Positions 21,977 through 33,143 of a DNA stretch of 64,000 nucleotides are shown here, one piece after another (positions within the stretch are counted from its first letter, which is position 1; every line of letters starts with the position of its first letter). The notes under the pieces are model-generated. The model worked only from the letters and a program-made list of their open reading frames with translations. It made no database searches and was not told the DNA's origin. The position numbers were made by a program, and so were the translations under genes. Where the stretch lies: positions 6,788,743 through 6,852,742 of the forward strand of contig CAJINV010000002.1 of assembly GCA_905178155.1 (NCBI GenBank), given 5' to 3'. This DNA is from Amoebophrya sp. A120 (lineage: Eukaryota > Sar > Dinophyceae > Syndiniales > Amoebophryaceae).

Positions 21977-24900
21977 ATGGTTGGCTTTGCGGGCTCTCCT
22001 TCCACCACGTTCAGCATCGACAAGGCTACCTACATCTATGACACGTTGAACCCTAAGGCCGGATTGAACCCCCTACGGTGCACCGAACTTCCCCCCGGTG
22101 TGAAGTCCGACAAGTGCTTCCACAACCCGAAAACCGGCCGCGATGAGTGCGATTCTGACGAAGTCGGGAAGGATACGGATTACCCAGTTTTCCACTACTT
22201 CTTTGACAACAAAGCGGATTCCAAACAGAACACGACGCACAACTATCGCTGCGTCATCGACGGGCTGAACCCGGAGGACCAGGCCCGCGAGACGGACAGC
22301 GAGTGCCCGCTGCAGAAAACGAAAGCCCAGTGCATGGCGTTTGAGTACCACGGGCACAAACTGTGCGACTGGAGCGACGTGGACCCAAAGAGCAAATCGG
22401 TCGGCGAAAAGATAAAACAAACCGCGGGTGCGCTCGCCAGCAACGTGAAGAAGTTGTTCGGCTTCGGGACCAAGCCGCCGCCGCAAATCTACAAGTTTCC
22501 GACGGACACCATCCGGTGTCGGTCGCGGTGTGCGGTGCAGGACTTCATGGAGTGCGACGAGCACGTCTGCTCCCTCACCCCCGACTACAAGTGCGTCCCA
22601 AGGAGGGATTTAGGGGCGGGATTGCTGCTGGAGAAATCTCGGACGGTGAAGAATTCAGCGACTTTCGGGCCCGGGAACCACTCCGGCGGGACGGAAATGG
22701 TGGTGAAGCACCCGAGTTACAGGGAGCAAGGGAACGATTTAGGTTTTCAATTCAATTATTTATCGAGTGGGAATAAAGTGTGTCCAGTTTTGCGAAAGAA
22801 CGAAAAGCTCTTCCAACAAGGCGAGAAAGTCTACATTCGCGCCGGGTCAGCGAACAGTTCCGGCTCGTCCTTTTTCGATTTCGGGTCCTTCCTCCACTAC
22901 AAGAAGCCCGAACGGGGAAAAGTCGTGAAATCCGAGTACGACCACGGGGACAAAATGGTCTCGGTACAAATCGACGATCCGACCTCCGCCGAACCGAAGC
23001 TGAAGCGGGTGAAGGTGGAGGATTTGCTGCATTTTGACGAAGCGAAGGTGAAGTACAGACAGTTCAACTCCGCGGTGAAGCACTCCAGTCTGTTCACCGA
23101 CCCGACTTTATGGAGCTGCAGTAATCTGGGGAACGGAAACAAGCCGGTGAAGTACACGAATTTCCAGGATTTTTTGAAGAACAGAACCAAGTGGGATCAG
23201 CAGTTTTCGCACCCCGAGATCGAGATGCGGGAGCCGTTCACGTGGTTGCGCGTGCAGGTCGTGAACGTGGACGACCCGACGGACATCAAATGGAATATGG
23301 AGTTCTCAAATGTTACATTCTCAACTGTTACATGAATTTGGAATGCAAGAGTGGCAAAATTATTGAAAGGGGGAAGATTGCGCCTTTTGCATTACAGGTT
23401 CGGCGTAGATTCTCATGCTATCTAGAAAGTCGCGAACTTGTCATCCGGAGCAGCTTGATCGTGTAGATATTCATGGCTAATTTGCATGACAAATCATGTA
23501 AAAGCTGAGAATGTAACAGTTGAGAACGCCATATAGAACGCAGTTTACACGTACCGAAAACCGACCCGGCGGGTATCCAGCACCGCGCAGCCCAACGTCG
23601 GCGCGACCGCGCACTTCTACGACGCCGATTTCTACAAGTACCCGTATTTGAACACAACCAAAGACCTGTTCAACAGCGGGATCAACGACAGTCGGATTCG
23701 GCGGTCGTTGGGGCAGCTGGCCAACGGGATCAAATCTTTGATCCCTCGGATGAGCCCGAGCGAGAAGAGCCAGGAGCTGTACAACCCAGCGATCTCCTAT
23801 CCACCGAAAAAGACCCTTCCACATCCAATTTGTCATGCAAAACAAGTATCAAGTCATGTCCATGTTGTGATGTTTGTCATGCAAAAAATGGAGGATGTGG
23901 ATGGGTTTTTTTCTGTGGATATTTCCAACGGCGATTTGCGCCGGAAGTGGAGCTACCGGGTCGGGAAGGCCATGAACGTGCTTACGGGGAAGGAGGACAA
24001 GGAAACCGCGAATATGAGAATTCCACCCCCGATATCCTTTGTAAAAACGTCCCCACACCATAGTTGTCATGCAAATCTGCATGCTTAAAATATTTCTCAT
24101 GCGGAGCCCCATGAGAAGCATTTTCTAATGGTGTTTTGAAATTTATTTGTCATGCTCCAATCAGCATGAGAGACTAGATCTGTAATGCTGCTGAACTAGC
24201 TCAAACAGCACTACACTACGCGTCCAAATTTGTCATGCGAAACAGCCAAAGCTTGTGGATTTGTCTAGCCGATTCCCCATCTTGACTATGGGGTGGGTAC
24301 GTTTTTACATAGGATACCCGAATCATATTTTACCCCACCAGCGGGTCATCGATTTCCAGCCGCTTTGCGGGCCGTCGAAACCCGGGAAGAGAAGATTGTA
24401 CGACGTGTCCATCGTCACGGACGGGATGGCGAAAGGAGGAAACTCTTCACCGTTTTTCGACTTGTCAATGAAGAAGCTGTACGACTTTGCCCGCGACAGC
24501 CTGTACCTGGACATGACCGAACCCGCCGGGGGAATCAAGGGCCGCATGGCCTTAACTGGCTATGGGAGTGTCAGAATCGAAATTGACAAAATCGAAAAAT
24601 TTGTGATGCACAAAATCGATGTCAGTTGGAGCCTCAGTCTTCAAGTGGCGCATGACAAATTTCGGGAGCACCAAAATCCAGTCTGTCATGCTGTTTGGGG
24701 AAAGAAGACTGCTCCTGTCATGCTACTCTGGCAGCACATTGCATACCCCTAAACAGGCTCACAGTCGGCCTCATATGCCTGCTCCCCAATACAGGCCTTC
24801 AGTGCTCTACATTTTATGCATCACAAGTTTCTCGATTTTGTCGATTTCGATCCTGACACATCCATACCGGCGCAGAGGAAATTAGAAAGCAGGCGATGAA

Positions 24901-25640
24901 GGACAGCAGCAGTACAGGTTCGACCTTGCTTATTCAAGAAAAAAACACCATCACAATCACTTTTGCACACTTTTGCAATACAAAATTTTTTGTCATGCGC
25001 AAAAATGCATCACAGTCGAGAGTTATAGGCGACTTCCCTTTGTGTTTTTGCAATACAAGAAAAATTTGTCATGCGAGACAAATTTCTGATGCAAAACCTC
25101 CTAAATGTGATTGTGGTGGTGTTTTTTTCTTGGATATTGCTCATCCCGCAGAAGGCGCAGGAATTGCTTTACAAAGATTTCAATCCGAAGAAGTACACGA
25201 AAAAGCCGATTTTCAAAATGCTGGAGAGGGAAATGATCAACGTGCCATCGCGGTTAAGGAGAAAACTGGCGGAGCAGAACTTCTTGCAGCAGGAAAGCCC
25301 GGTGCAGGTGAACTACCCGGTTTTCCCTTTAGAATCGGGGTTCACGAATGGGAATAGTCACGGTTTTTTGAACAATCCGGGTGTTTTAGCGCCCGGTGGA
25401 GAGCCGACGTTCTACGGAGATCACACGGGGATCGAGGTGATAACACCGAAGTTCAAGTCCGGGCCGCAATTGCTGGTGGACGAGGAAATGACTTTAAAGG
25501 AGTGTCAGAAGGAAACTCCTCCTGTGGTTACAGGGACGGTGGTCGAAGGCGGCGTTGGTCAACAGCAGAAGAACAACCAGAATGCTCCTCCTGCACCTAT
25601 TCCAGAGACCGAGCAGACGGGGGTCGCCGGTGTGGAATAG
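21977..25640 (+). CDS. Cysteine-rich protein of unknown function (five introners)
   Basis: Exons 21977-23295, 23539-23797, 23927-24032, 24322-24560, 24872-24930 and 25142-25640 total 2481 nt (826 aa). All five introns are introners, and the frame closes exactly. The N-terminal 220 residues hold Cys in pairs and clusters (RCTELPPG, DECDSD, RCRSRCAVQ, ECDEHVCS), spaced like disulfide-bonded extracellular modules, yet no signal peptide is visible at this ATG (MVGFAGSPST). An upstream signal-encoding exon is possible but not seen. The C-terminal third is basic, then ends in a Gln/Pro/Gly-rich tail (VGQQQKNNQNAPP). No family recognised. Confidence 0.8.
23296..23533 (+). mobile_element. Introner, family B
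   Basis: 238 bp. Ends TATGGAGTTCTCAAATGTTA and CAGTTGAGAACGCCATA, flanks TGGAA/TAGAA. Joins DIKWN to AVYTYR. Confidence 0.87.
23798..23921 (+). mobile_element. Introner, family E
   Basis: 124 bp. TATCCACCGAAAAAGACCC pairs with GGGTTTTTTTCTGTGGATA; flanks TCTCC/TTTCC. Joins NPAIS to NGDLRR. Confidence 0.87.
24033..24316 (+). mobile_element. Introner, family A
   Basis: 284 bp between exact CCCGA repeats. Ends TATCCTTTGTAAAAACGT and ACGTTTTTACATAGGATA. Joins MRIPPP to NHILPH. Confidence 0.9.
24561..24866 (+). mobile_element. Introner, family D
   Basis: 306 bp. Left TATGGGAGTGTCAGAATCGA, right TCGATCCTGACACATCCATA, flanks CTGGC/CCGGC. Same family as 6936-7242. Joins MALTG to AEEIRK. Confidence 0.88.
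24931..25136 (+). mobile_element. Introner, family E-like
   Basis: 206 bp between exact TTGCT repeats. TATTCAAGAAAAAAACACCA pairs with TGGTGTTTTTTTCTTGGATA. Joins GSTLL to IPQKAQ. Confidence 0.9.
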
Positions 25641-26966
25641 AAAAAAAACGCAGGTACTGCAACATCTAATTCTGGACAGGCGCAAGAGCCTGCTCTGAAG
25701 AACGACAGCCTAGGTTTTGATTTAGCTGCTGTAGCTACGGAGATTGCTCTTCATTAATTTCTCGGCGAATAGCCCTCTCAAAAAATGCTCCTAATCGGCA
25801 GCATGAGCATGACTAAGTAAGACGCCAGAAAAATAATGATCCCTTCGTCGTCAACAATTTATTATTGCGCTTGCGCCAACGTATCCTCGATTTGATTGCA
25901 GAACTTTTTTTTTGTGGTTTTCTTGAAAGATTAAATTGCAGACGGAGTGCTAGAAAAATGAACCTATGTAGAAACCTGCTTCCCAGGTGAGAGAGCGTTT
26001 CGGTTTTATTTGTTCTGTGTTGATGATGTTTCTGGAATCTGTTTGCCCACGTAAACGTAAAATAGCGAACGAAAAAAATTGCATCAACATCGACAGCGGA
26101 GCTGTGATACTTAAGCATAAGTGCAGAGGCAGTACTATCTTTGCACCCACTTGTGTTCTATCTTCATAGATCATGTACGTAGTGTTTACTATTCTGGCCA
26201 TGTGCAATAATAACAAAGTCAAGGAATCGGTCGTCTTTTTTTTGAAGCAAAACGGGGCACATTCGCAGTGGGAGTAAGAACTTGAAAGTCGTCCCAATCC
26301 CTTCGGTATGTTGTTTTGGTCAGAACAAAATGAAAATTTCACAGGCCGCTTCATTGTACCCCATTTGATGTAACTAAGTAGCAAATCTATCACAACCTCC
26401 CCACCTTCGATTGTTCAGACGCGATTTTTAAGAAGTATCCCATCTATACGACCTTTCTTGCGTTTCGGTTTCTTTTACTTGCTTCTCACCTAGGTGGACA
26501 CAAAGACAAAGGGCTAGGCCGTTCCGCTTTCGGGCCTAGTACCTTCGCCTACGTATTGTTTAGATTTATTTTTCTCGAAATTTATCTTTCCAAACTCACT
26601 TCGTATAGAATGATTTCTTGAAAAGAAAAGTTACAAGTGGATACAGTCAGAGATACGAAAACTCGCCTCCTATAGTAATTTTTATGATAGTAGCAGTGCG
26701 AGAATCCTTATCTTGTGAATGACAAACGCGCATCAAAAGGGTCAAAAAGGCAATATAATCTTCTACTGATAGGCCGATTTTTTCCCCCTCGACAACGTCA
26801 ATCTGGACGCAACCCCTGACTCTGTGTAATTTTTTTAATTTTCTTTGAATAAATATAAATTTTTCATCCCCACCTCTCTCCCAACTTCTAATTTCGGCTT
26901 TTCCTGCACCGCCGTTCTCGTTCTGACTGGAGAGTCCACTGCCTATTAAACAACGACCTTTCCAAG
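25641..26966. other. Intergenic, AT-rich before the GDH gene
   Basis: No gene supported. AT-rich run near 26828-26872 (TTTTTTTAATTTTC, AATAAATATAAA) about 100 bp upstream of the ATG could be a promoter region, but I see no defined element. Confidence 0.45.
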
Positions 26967-29900
26967 ATGATGACCCCCTCGGGCGATTCCCTATGCCGCA
27001 AGCCTTTTATGGTGACAATCAGCGGGAACAATCTCGCCGCGCAGGCACCGCCGAGTGACCGCGAGGGAGAGAAGTCGCCATCGGAATCCGGCGGAAACCA
27101 GAATCATAACATGCAAAACAAGCAGCAGGTTCCGAGCAACCCGGACTTCCTCCTCCTGGAGTCCCGCCGGTCCTCATTCGAGAATGAGGTCAGCTGTCGG
27201 TCGTCGCCCATGCACTCCGTGGGCCATTCGCTGTTCCAGAAAGCCCCGTCACCAACCGCACTTGCGAACGAGATCAACACTGGGGGGCGGAACAGTCCGA
27301 ACTTGGTCCAACAACAGGGCGGTGGAGCTAATTCTACCGGGGATGACCAGGCGGATCAGAGCACGAGTAACTACTTGATGCAGAACACGGTGTCGCAGAC
27401 CTCGAACAACAAGGCTCCGTCGAGTAACGACAGCACGGTGGACGATCTGCAGGAGCAGTTGCACTTTATGGGCCCCTTGGTGACCTACGCGTACTCCGGG
27501 GATTGTAACAAAGTGGTGAACATATTGGAACAGCGAGCGAACGTGAACATGTGCACGCCCTTGGACAAGAGGACGGCGCTGCACTACGCAGCGGCGGCGG
27601 GAAGTACTTGATATACGTGATTATTTTCCTGTTGATTTATGGGTTTCATTGAGTGGATCTGCTGGATTCCTCCAGGTGTGAAGTTTCTAGAGGACGTGTT
27701 AGTTAAGTACTGCTCGCATAATTTATTGCGTGCTTCTGGCATGTCTATGTCTATCTTTGTTATTTTTCCACAACTATACCTCCAGGTCTCGACGTTGTGA
27801 AACTTCTGATCGAGGAATATGGTGCGAAATCGAAGCCCGACCGCTTTGGCATGCTGCCCATCCACGAGGCGGAAAGACACCCCGACGTGCGGGTATCCAG
27901 GAAAGAACACCCATCCCCATCCATTTTTTGCATGACAAATAGTGGCTTTTATGCATGTTTTGCATGACAAATACAAATTGGATGGGGATGGGGGTTTTTT
28001 CCTGGATAGCGGGCTTACCTACACGACGTGGAGTCGGTCGAGCTCCTTTCGGATAAAATGAAGGACAAAAACATGCCGATCTTTTCCCCCCCGCAGACTA
28101 TCCAACCGGGAATCTCCGTGTTCCTCCCGGCGATGGGCGATCTGCAGCGGTTGAAGGCGAAAGTGTTCCAACTCTGCACCCGAATGTCCGACTTTTCGTA
28201 CTACGTCGTCGCGCAGGAAGTGGACTACTTCTTCAACGTTTTGGGGTTGCACCAAATGTACTTCGCCCACTTCACCGCGGCACAGATCGCGAACCACATC
28301 TCCGTTTTGCTATCTTCGAAGAAGGTGAGTAAGGCCGCGGGCAGTGAGGACGTATCTTTTGCGTTGGAGAACGTGGATAAGGCGTTTTACTTGTCCTCGC
28401 TGGGAACACCGGAAACCCAGATGAACGTGTACCACCAGGTGTGTGTATCCACAGTGTGAATTTTTTCCGGCATACGAATACATCAAATGCGGTTCCTGCA
28501 TGACAAAGCTTTCCGATGGTGATCCTATTCAGCATGACAACAAGTGGCGTGCTTTTTCAAATTGACGAATAATCTTGTCCTTGTGCTCAACATGCATTTT
28601 GTACGTCGTGCGCGGGAATGAACTTGTATTGCATATTGAAACTACATCCTCTACAAGGACCGGGACACGCTGGAAAGGAGGAAAAACTCCGAGCACATCA
28701 ACCAACAGGACGAGAGGTTCCAGAAGCAAAATCTCTACGGGAAGTACGGGCCGTTGGATAAGAGAATCGAGCAGGACAAGAACAAATTCAACGCGGACGG
28801 GCAGCTATTAAGACAAGGATTTTCCGTCATGTACATGGCCAGCGACAACCCAGCTTTCCAAGATTCTAAGAACAAGGACAATATTCTCCGTCTCTTCATC
28901 GTCGACCGATTCTCCTTCGACAAACAGGTCTCCGAGGACGAGACGGATTTGCAGATGGTTGCGACGCCAAGGTTTTTGAGAACAAAATCCGAATACGCCT
29001 TGTCCCGCTACCAGCTGTTACTCGATCAGGTCGTCGTATCCAGGAAAAAAACTGTGTTAGTGTAGGTTTTTTGGGAAAACAGCATCACAAGTTTGTCTGC
29101 CATGACAGGAAAAACTTGTCATGCGCAGATAGGACGGGAAAACACGTAGGAACAAACGAGCCTATCATGCATGTGGAGCATGACAAGCGTAACCGTTTTG
29201 CATTTTCTGCATTACAGAGTTACACTACTTACACAGTTTTTTTCTTGCATACGTCGCGAGCAAAAACGCGGTCGTGACGAGCAACACGGGGGAGATGTAC
29301 CCGCTGGATGGGAATGGATACGTGGTGCAGTTTATGCACTGCAAAAGTAACGTACTAGTATAAATTGCATTACAAATTTTGGCAAGATGAAAAGTCGAAT
29401 TTGTAATGCTGTTTTACCTTAGATGGGAGATTTCGATTTGTCATGCATGTTTGCAATTAGTACGAGTGCGATACTTTTGCACAGGATACAGTTTGCGACG
29501 GCCGAATCGTCGCGAAATTTCTACCTCCACGAGATCGCGCAGTGCTTCCACTTCTTACAAGTGAATCCGAAGAGGTTTTACATCGAGTCCTTCGCCAACG
29601 GGGTGGTCACCTACACGTATTTTTTCACGAATACTAATGCGACTGCGGAGCAGATTGGGCGGTTGACAGACGTTTTGAAGTACATCACGCATTTGAAGAT
29701 GACGCCAAATCGGAGTGGTTTGGTTTGGAACTGCGTCCTGAACGGGTATCTATCCCCCGAGAACATGACGTACGTCCTCGCGCTGGTCAAATTCGCGCAC
29801 GCGTTCTTCCCGCGGGAGCAGCTGTACCCCCAGTTTGCGGAGCTCAAGTCGCAGCTGTCGTTTCACGCGGAGTCGCAGAACAAATTCGAGGAGCTGTACA

Positions 29901-32900
29901 AGAAGGCACTGTTGGAGATCTTAACGCCGGAAAGAATTTACGTGTGTGCAGTGAAGCATGTGCAGGTACTTACTTACTTCCGAACAGAATTTTCGTTTTT
30001 TCGTTTTCCAAAAGATAAAAAAAGTATGGTGCACGACTTTGCATGAAGATTCCAAACGCATAAAAAGTTTACCAAGCACACCGATGTGATCATGAGCTCT
30101 ATCAAAAAATACTTTTAGGTTCTCGCCGCTCTTTTCGACGATTTCGAAAAAATCGCCACCGGCAAACGCAAGCCCTTCTTCAACGAGGAGCTCTTCGAGA
30201 ACCACTGCGGCATGCTCCCCGAGGACGAGCGGCTGGTGATGCGAACCTTTTGTCTGTTCAACGAAGCTTTACGGGTGACGAACTTCTTCAAGAAGAACGG
30301 CATTCCCGGCGCGATGGCGTTTCGGTTTGATCCAAGCTTTTTGGTTTCTAACCGGGGCCCGGATCTGTACCCCGAAGTGCCCTACGGCATTTACATGATT
30401 GTTGGCCGCACCTTCTTTGGTTGGCACGTGCGGTTCCGGGAGATCGCGAGAGGGGGGATCAGATGCGTGAAATCGCCGTCGAAGGAGGCGTACACGAGGA
30501 ACGCGGCGAGCTTGTTCGACGAGACCTACAATCTCGCCTACACCCAGCAAAGGAAGAACAAGGACATCCCGGAGGGGGGATCCAAGGGGACCATTCTGCT
30601 GGACTCCATCAATCAGGACTCCGCGAAGGACGCTTTTTTGAAGTACGTGGACGCTTTGTTGGACATCATGCAGGGGACCATGGAGCAGACTTCGAACTTA
30701 AACAGTGGCGCTAGTCCGGCTAGTACAACATCAGTGAGTAACAACAAACAAAACAAAACCAGAACCCCCCTGACGCCCTCTTCCTCAAAAAGCAAAAACT
30801 TTTCCGGCATTTTTTCCCATCTCCCGAACAACCAGCCAGAAACGCTATTTTTCGGCCCCGATGAGAACACGGCTGACTTCATGAAGCTGGGCGCCTTACG
30901 TGCGAAGGAAAGGCGCTACCCCTTCGCGATGGCGCTGACGACCGGGAAACCGCAGGAGCTGGGCGGCGTCCCACACGACTTGTACGGGATCACGACCACG
31001 GGCGTGCACGAGTACGTGCTGTGTCTGCTGAAAGAGTTGAACATCGAGGAGTCGTCGATCACGAAATTCCAGACCGGCGGCCCGGACGGGGATTTGGGCA
31101 GCAACGAGATTCTGATCAGTAAGGACAAGACCGTCGCGATCGTGGACGGTTTATCCACATAAAAAAACCCATCCCCATCCAATTTGTCATGCAAAACATA
31201 CATGAAGTCCAGTGTTTGTCGTGCAAAAAATGGATGTGGATGGGTTTTTTTCTGTGGATACGGTTCCGGCGTCGCCTACGACCCAAATGGGTTGGACCGC
31301 ACGGAACTCGTCCGGTTGGCGAAGCTGAGGAAACCGATCGCGAACTTCAACAAGCAGTTACTGTCGTCGAACAACGCTGGAGGTGCAGCTGGGACGAGCA
31401 ATAATTCCGCGAATACCCCGGACGGGTCGGCTTCGGTTGTTTCTGTGGAGCGGAACGTCTCCAACCAGTATTCCGGTTTCGTGTACTCCGTCGACGACAG
31501 CAATATCACCCTGCCCGACGGCAGCACGTACAGAAACGGGGCCGATTTGCGGAACGCTTTCCCTTATCAAATGCAAAAATGTCTGGGTCTGGAAACTTGT
31601 GATGTTTGTTGGGTGGCGTATCGTGAGGAGGCCACAAATGCTGGCTCAGCATGATAAGTTTCTGAGCTTCTAGGTGTTGCCTATTCTGCATTACAAACTG
31701 CGTTTCTGCATGACAGAAAAGTGGCGCTCTTGGGTAACGTGCGTGCCAGATGTGAGAGTCATGCCAGACAAGCATGACAAACATGCACTCTTCCAGACCC
31801 AGACATTTTTACAGTTGATATCCCTTTAACGACCTTCGCCCACGCGGATCTGTTTGTCCCCTGCGGGGGCCGCCCGGCGACGATCTCCATGTCGAACGTG
31901 AAGCAGTTGAAGCGGGAAACCGACGGCGCGATGCAGTGGAAGTTCGTCGTCGAGGGGGCGAACTTGTTCTTCACGGACCCGGCGCGGCTGTGGCTGGAGA
32001 AGCACGGGGTGATTCTGTTCAAAGATGCGAGTGCGAATATCCCACGAAAAAACTGTTTCACTGTGATGATTTTGCAAGATCTGCATCACAAGTTTGTTAC
32101 ACATGACAGAGAAAACCTGGCATGCGTGCTTCCTAAGGGAAAACACAGCTAAAAATCCAATGTCTTGCATGTGTAGCAAGACAAACACACTTGCGCTCCG
32201 TTCTATGCATCACAAGTTTACAGTGAAGCAGTTTTTTCTTGCGATAGCGAACAAGGGAGGGGTGACGAGCAGCAGTCTGGAAGTTTTCGCGGCGCTCGCC
32301 ATGGACCCGCAAACCCACGACACGCACATGACAGTGAAACCGCTGGAACCGCCGCCGGTGATGTACACGAAGTATGTGCAGGAAATCATCTCCCGGATCA
32401 AGGACAACTGCAAAAAGGAGTTCTACTGCATCTGGAACCACACGAAAATCGTAACTACCGGAGGTAATAACTCGAAATCCAACTCCGATTCCGAGGGCGC
32501 GACCGCGGCAAATCTCCACAACGCCGTGAACATGAAGACCTGGGGCAGCACCGGCGGGTCCGGGACGACGTACAATAAATCACCGACAGCCGTTTCAGGT
32601 CTGCCGGCTTCATCTCAGGTGAACAACTATTTGATCCCGCTTACCTCCCCGACAAGCAACAGCGCGTTGACCTCTTTCGCCAACCAGTACCAGCAGCAAC
32701 ATCTCCCCTTCACCGAGGCGAATTCCCGGACGAAACTGACCGCGGAACTCTCCACCGCGATCACCGGGATTCATGATTCCTTGATGCTGAACTTGGATTT
32801 AGACGACCCGAACTCCACGGATATTGCGCTGGTGAACTACGTGTTAACCAAGGCGATTCCGAAACTGTTGCTGGAAAAGATTGGGCTGGATCAGATGGTC

Positions 32901-33143
32901 CAAAGGTGTCCGCAGGCGTATTTGAAAGCGATGTGTGCGGCGTACATCGCGAGTTCGTACGTGTACAACACGGGACTAGCGAACAACACGCCCTACGCCT
33001 TCCATCAGTACATGCTCAAGCTGCAGAAAGAAGCGGACCAGGCGATCTTGATTTCGCCGGAGCTGTCGCACAATTCGTTCGGCAGTGGCTTTAGCGAGAA
33101 GGTGGGGTTTGGGAAGACGGCGTTAGACGCAGTGAAGTTTTAG
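26967..33143 (+). CDS. Large NAD-specific glutamate dehydrogenase with N-terminal ankyrin repeats
   Basis: Exons 26967-27603, 27786-27893, 28014-28445, 28641-29036, 29257-29332, 29494-29965, 30119-31151, 31266-31564, 31826-32037 and 32252-33143 total 4557 nt (1518 aa). Residues 1-165 are low complexity. Ankyrin repeats follow (about 175-265; RTALHYAAAAGSLDVVKLL). The rest is the large GDH type: AYTRNAASLFDETY, the Lys-bearing GGSKGTILL near 860, IVDGSGVAYDPNGLD and the highly conserved FKDASANKGGVTSSSLEV. It oxidises glutamate to 2-oxoglutarate and ammonia with NAD+, feeding the TCA cycle; no clear targeting peptide is seen. Two introns are canonical GT-AG (27604-27785, 29966-30118); seven are introners, one of them decayed. 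Ankyrin repeats ahead of GDH suggest a regulatory or docking role, which is inference. Confidence 0.93.
27894..28008 (+). mobile_element. Introner, family E
   Basis: 115 bp between exact GCGGG repeats. TATCCAGGAAAGAACACCCA pairs with GGGGGTTTTTTCCTGGATA. Joins HPDVR-AYLHDV. Confidence 0.92.
28446..28635 (+). mobile_element. Introner, decayed
   Basis: 190 bp. TATCCACAGTGTGAATTTT and the right end GAATGAACTTGTATTGCATA pair weakly; the flanks GTGTG/TTGAA differ. Chosen because it preserves phase into YILYKDRDT and no GT-AG pair fits. Confidence 0.5.
29037..29251 (+). mobile_element. Introner, family F
   Basis: 215 bp between exact CGTCG repeats. TATCCAGGAAAAAAACTGTG pairs with CACAGTTTTTTTCTTGCATA. 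Joins LDQVV-ASKNAV. Confidence 0.9.
29333..29488 (+). mobile_element. Introner, family G
   Basis: 156 bp between exact CAGTT repeats. TATGCACTGCAAAAGTA at the left, TACTTTTGCACAGGATA at the right. Joins GYVVQF-ATAESS. Confidence 0.9.
31152..31260 (+). mobile_element. Introner, family E
   Basis: 109 bp between exact CGGTT repeats. TATCCACATAAAAAAACCC pairs with GGGTTTTTTTCTGTGGATA. It interrupts the conserved IVDGSGV motif of GDH, which fixes the junction independently. Confidence 0.95.
31565..31820 (+). mobile_element. Introner, family C
   Basis: 256 bp between exact TCCCT repeats. TATCAAATGCAAAAATGTCT and AGACATTTTTACAGTTGATA. Joins RNAFP-LTTFAH. Confidence 0.92.
32038..32246 (+). mobile_element. 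Introner, family F
   Basis: 209 bp between exact GCGAA repeats. TATCCCACGAAAAAACTG pairs with CAGTTTTTTCTTGCGATA. It splits the GDH motif DASAN/KGGVTSSS, so the splice point is certain to the codon. Confidence 0.95.
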
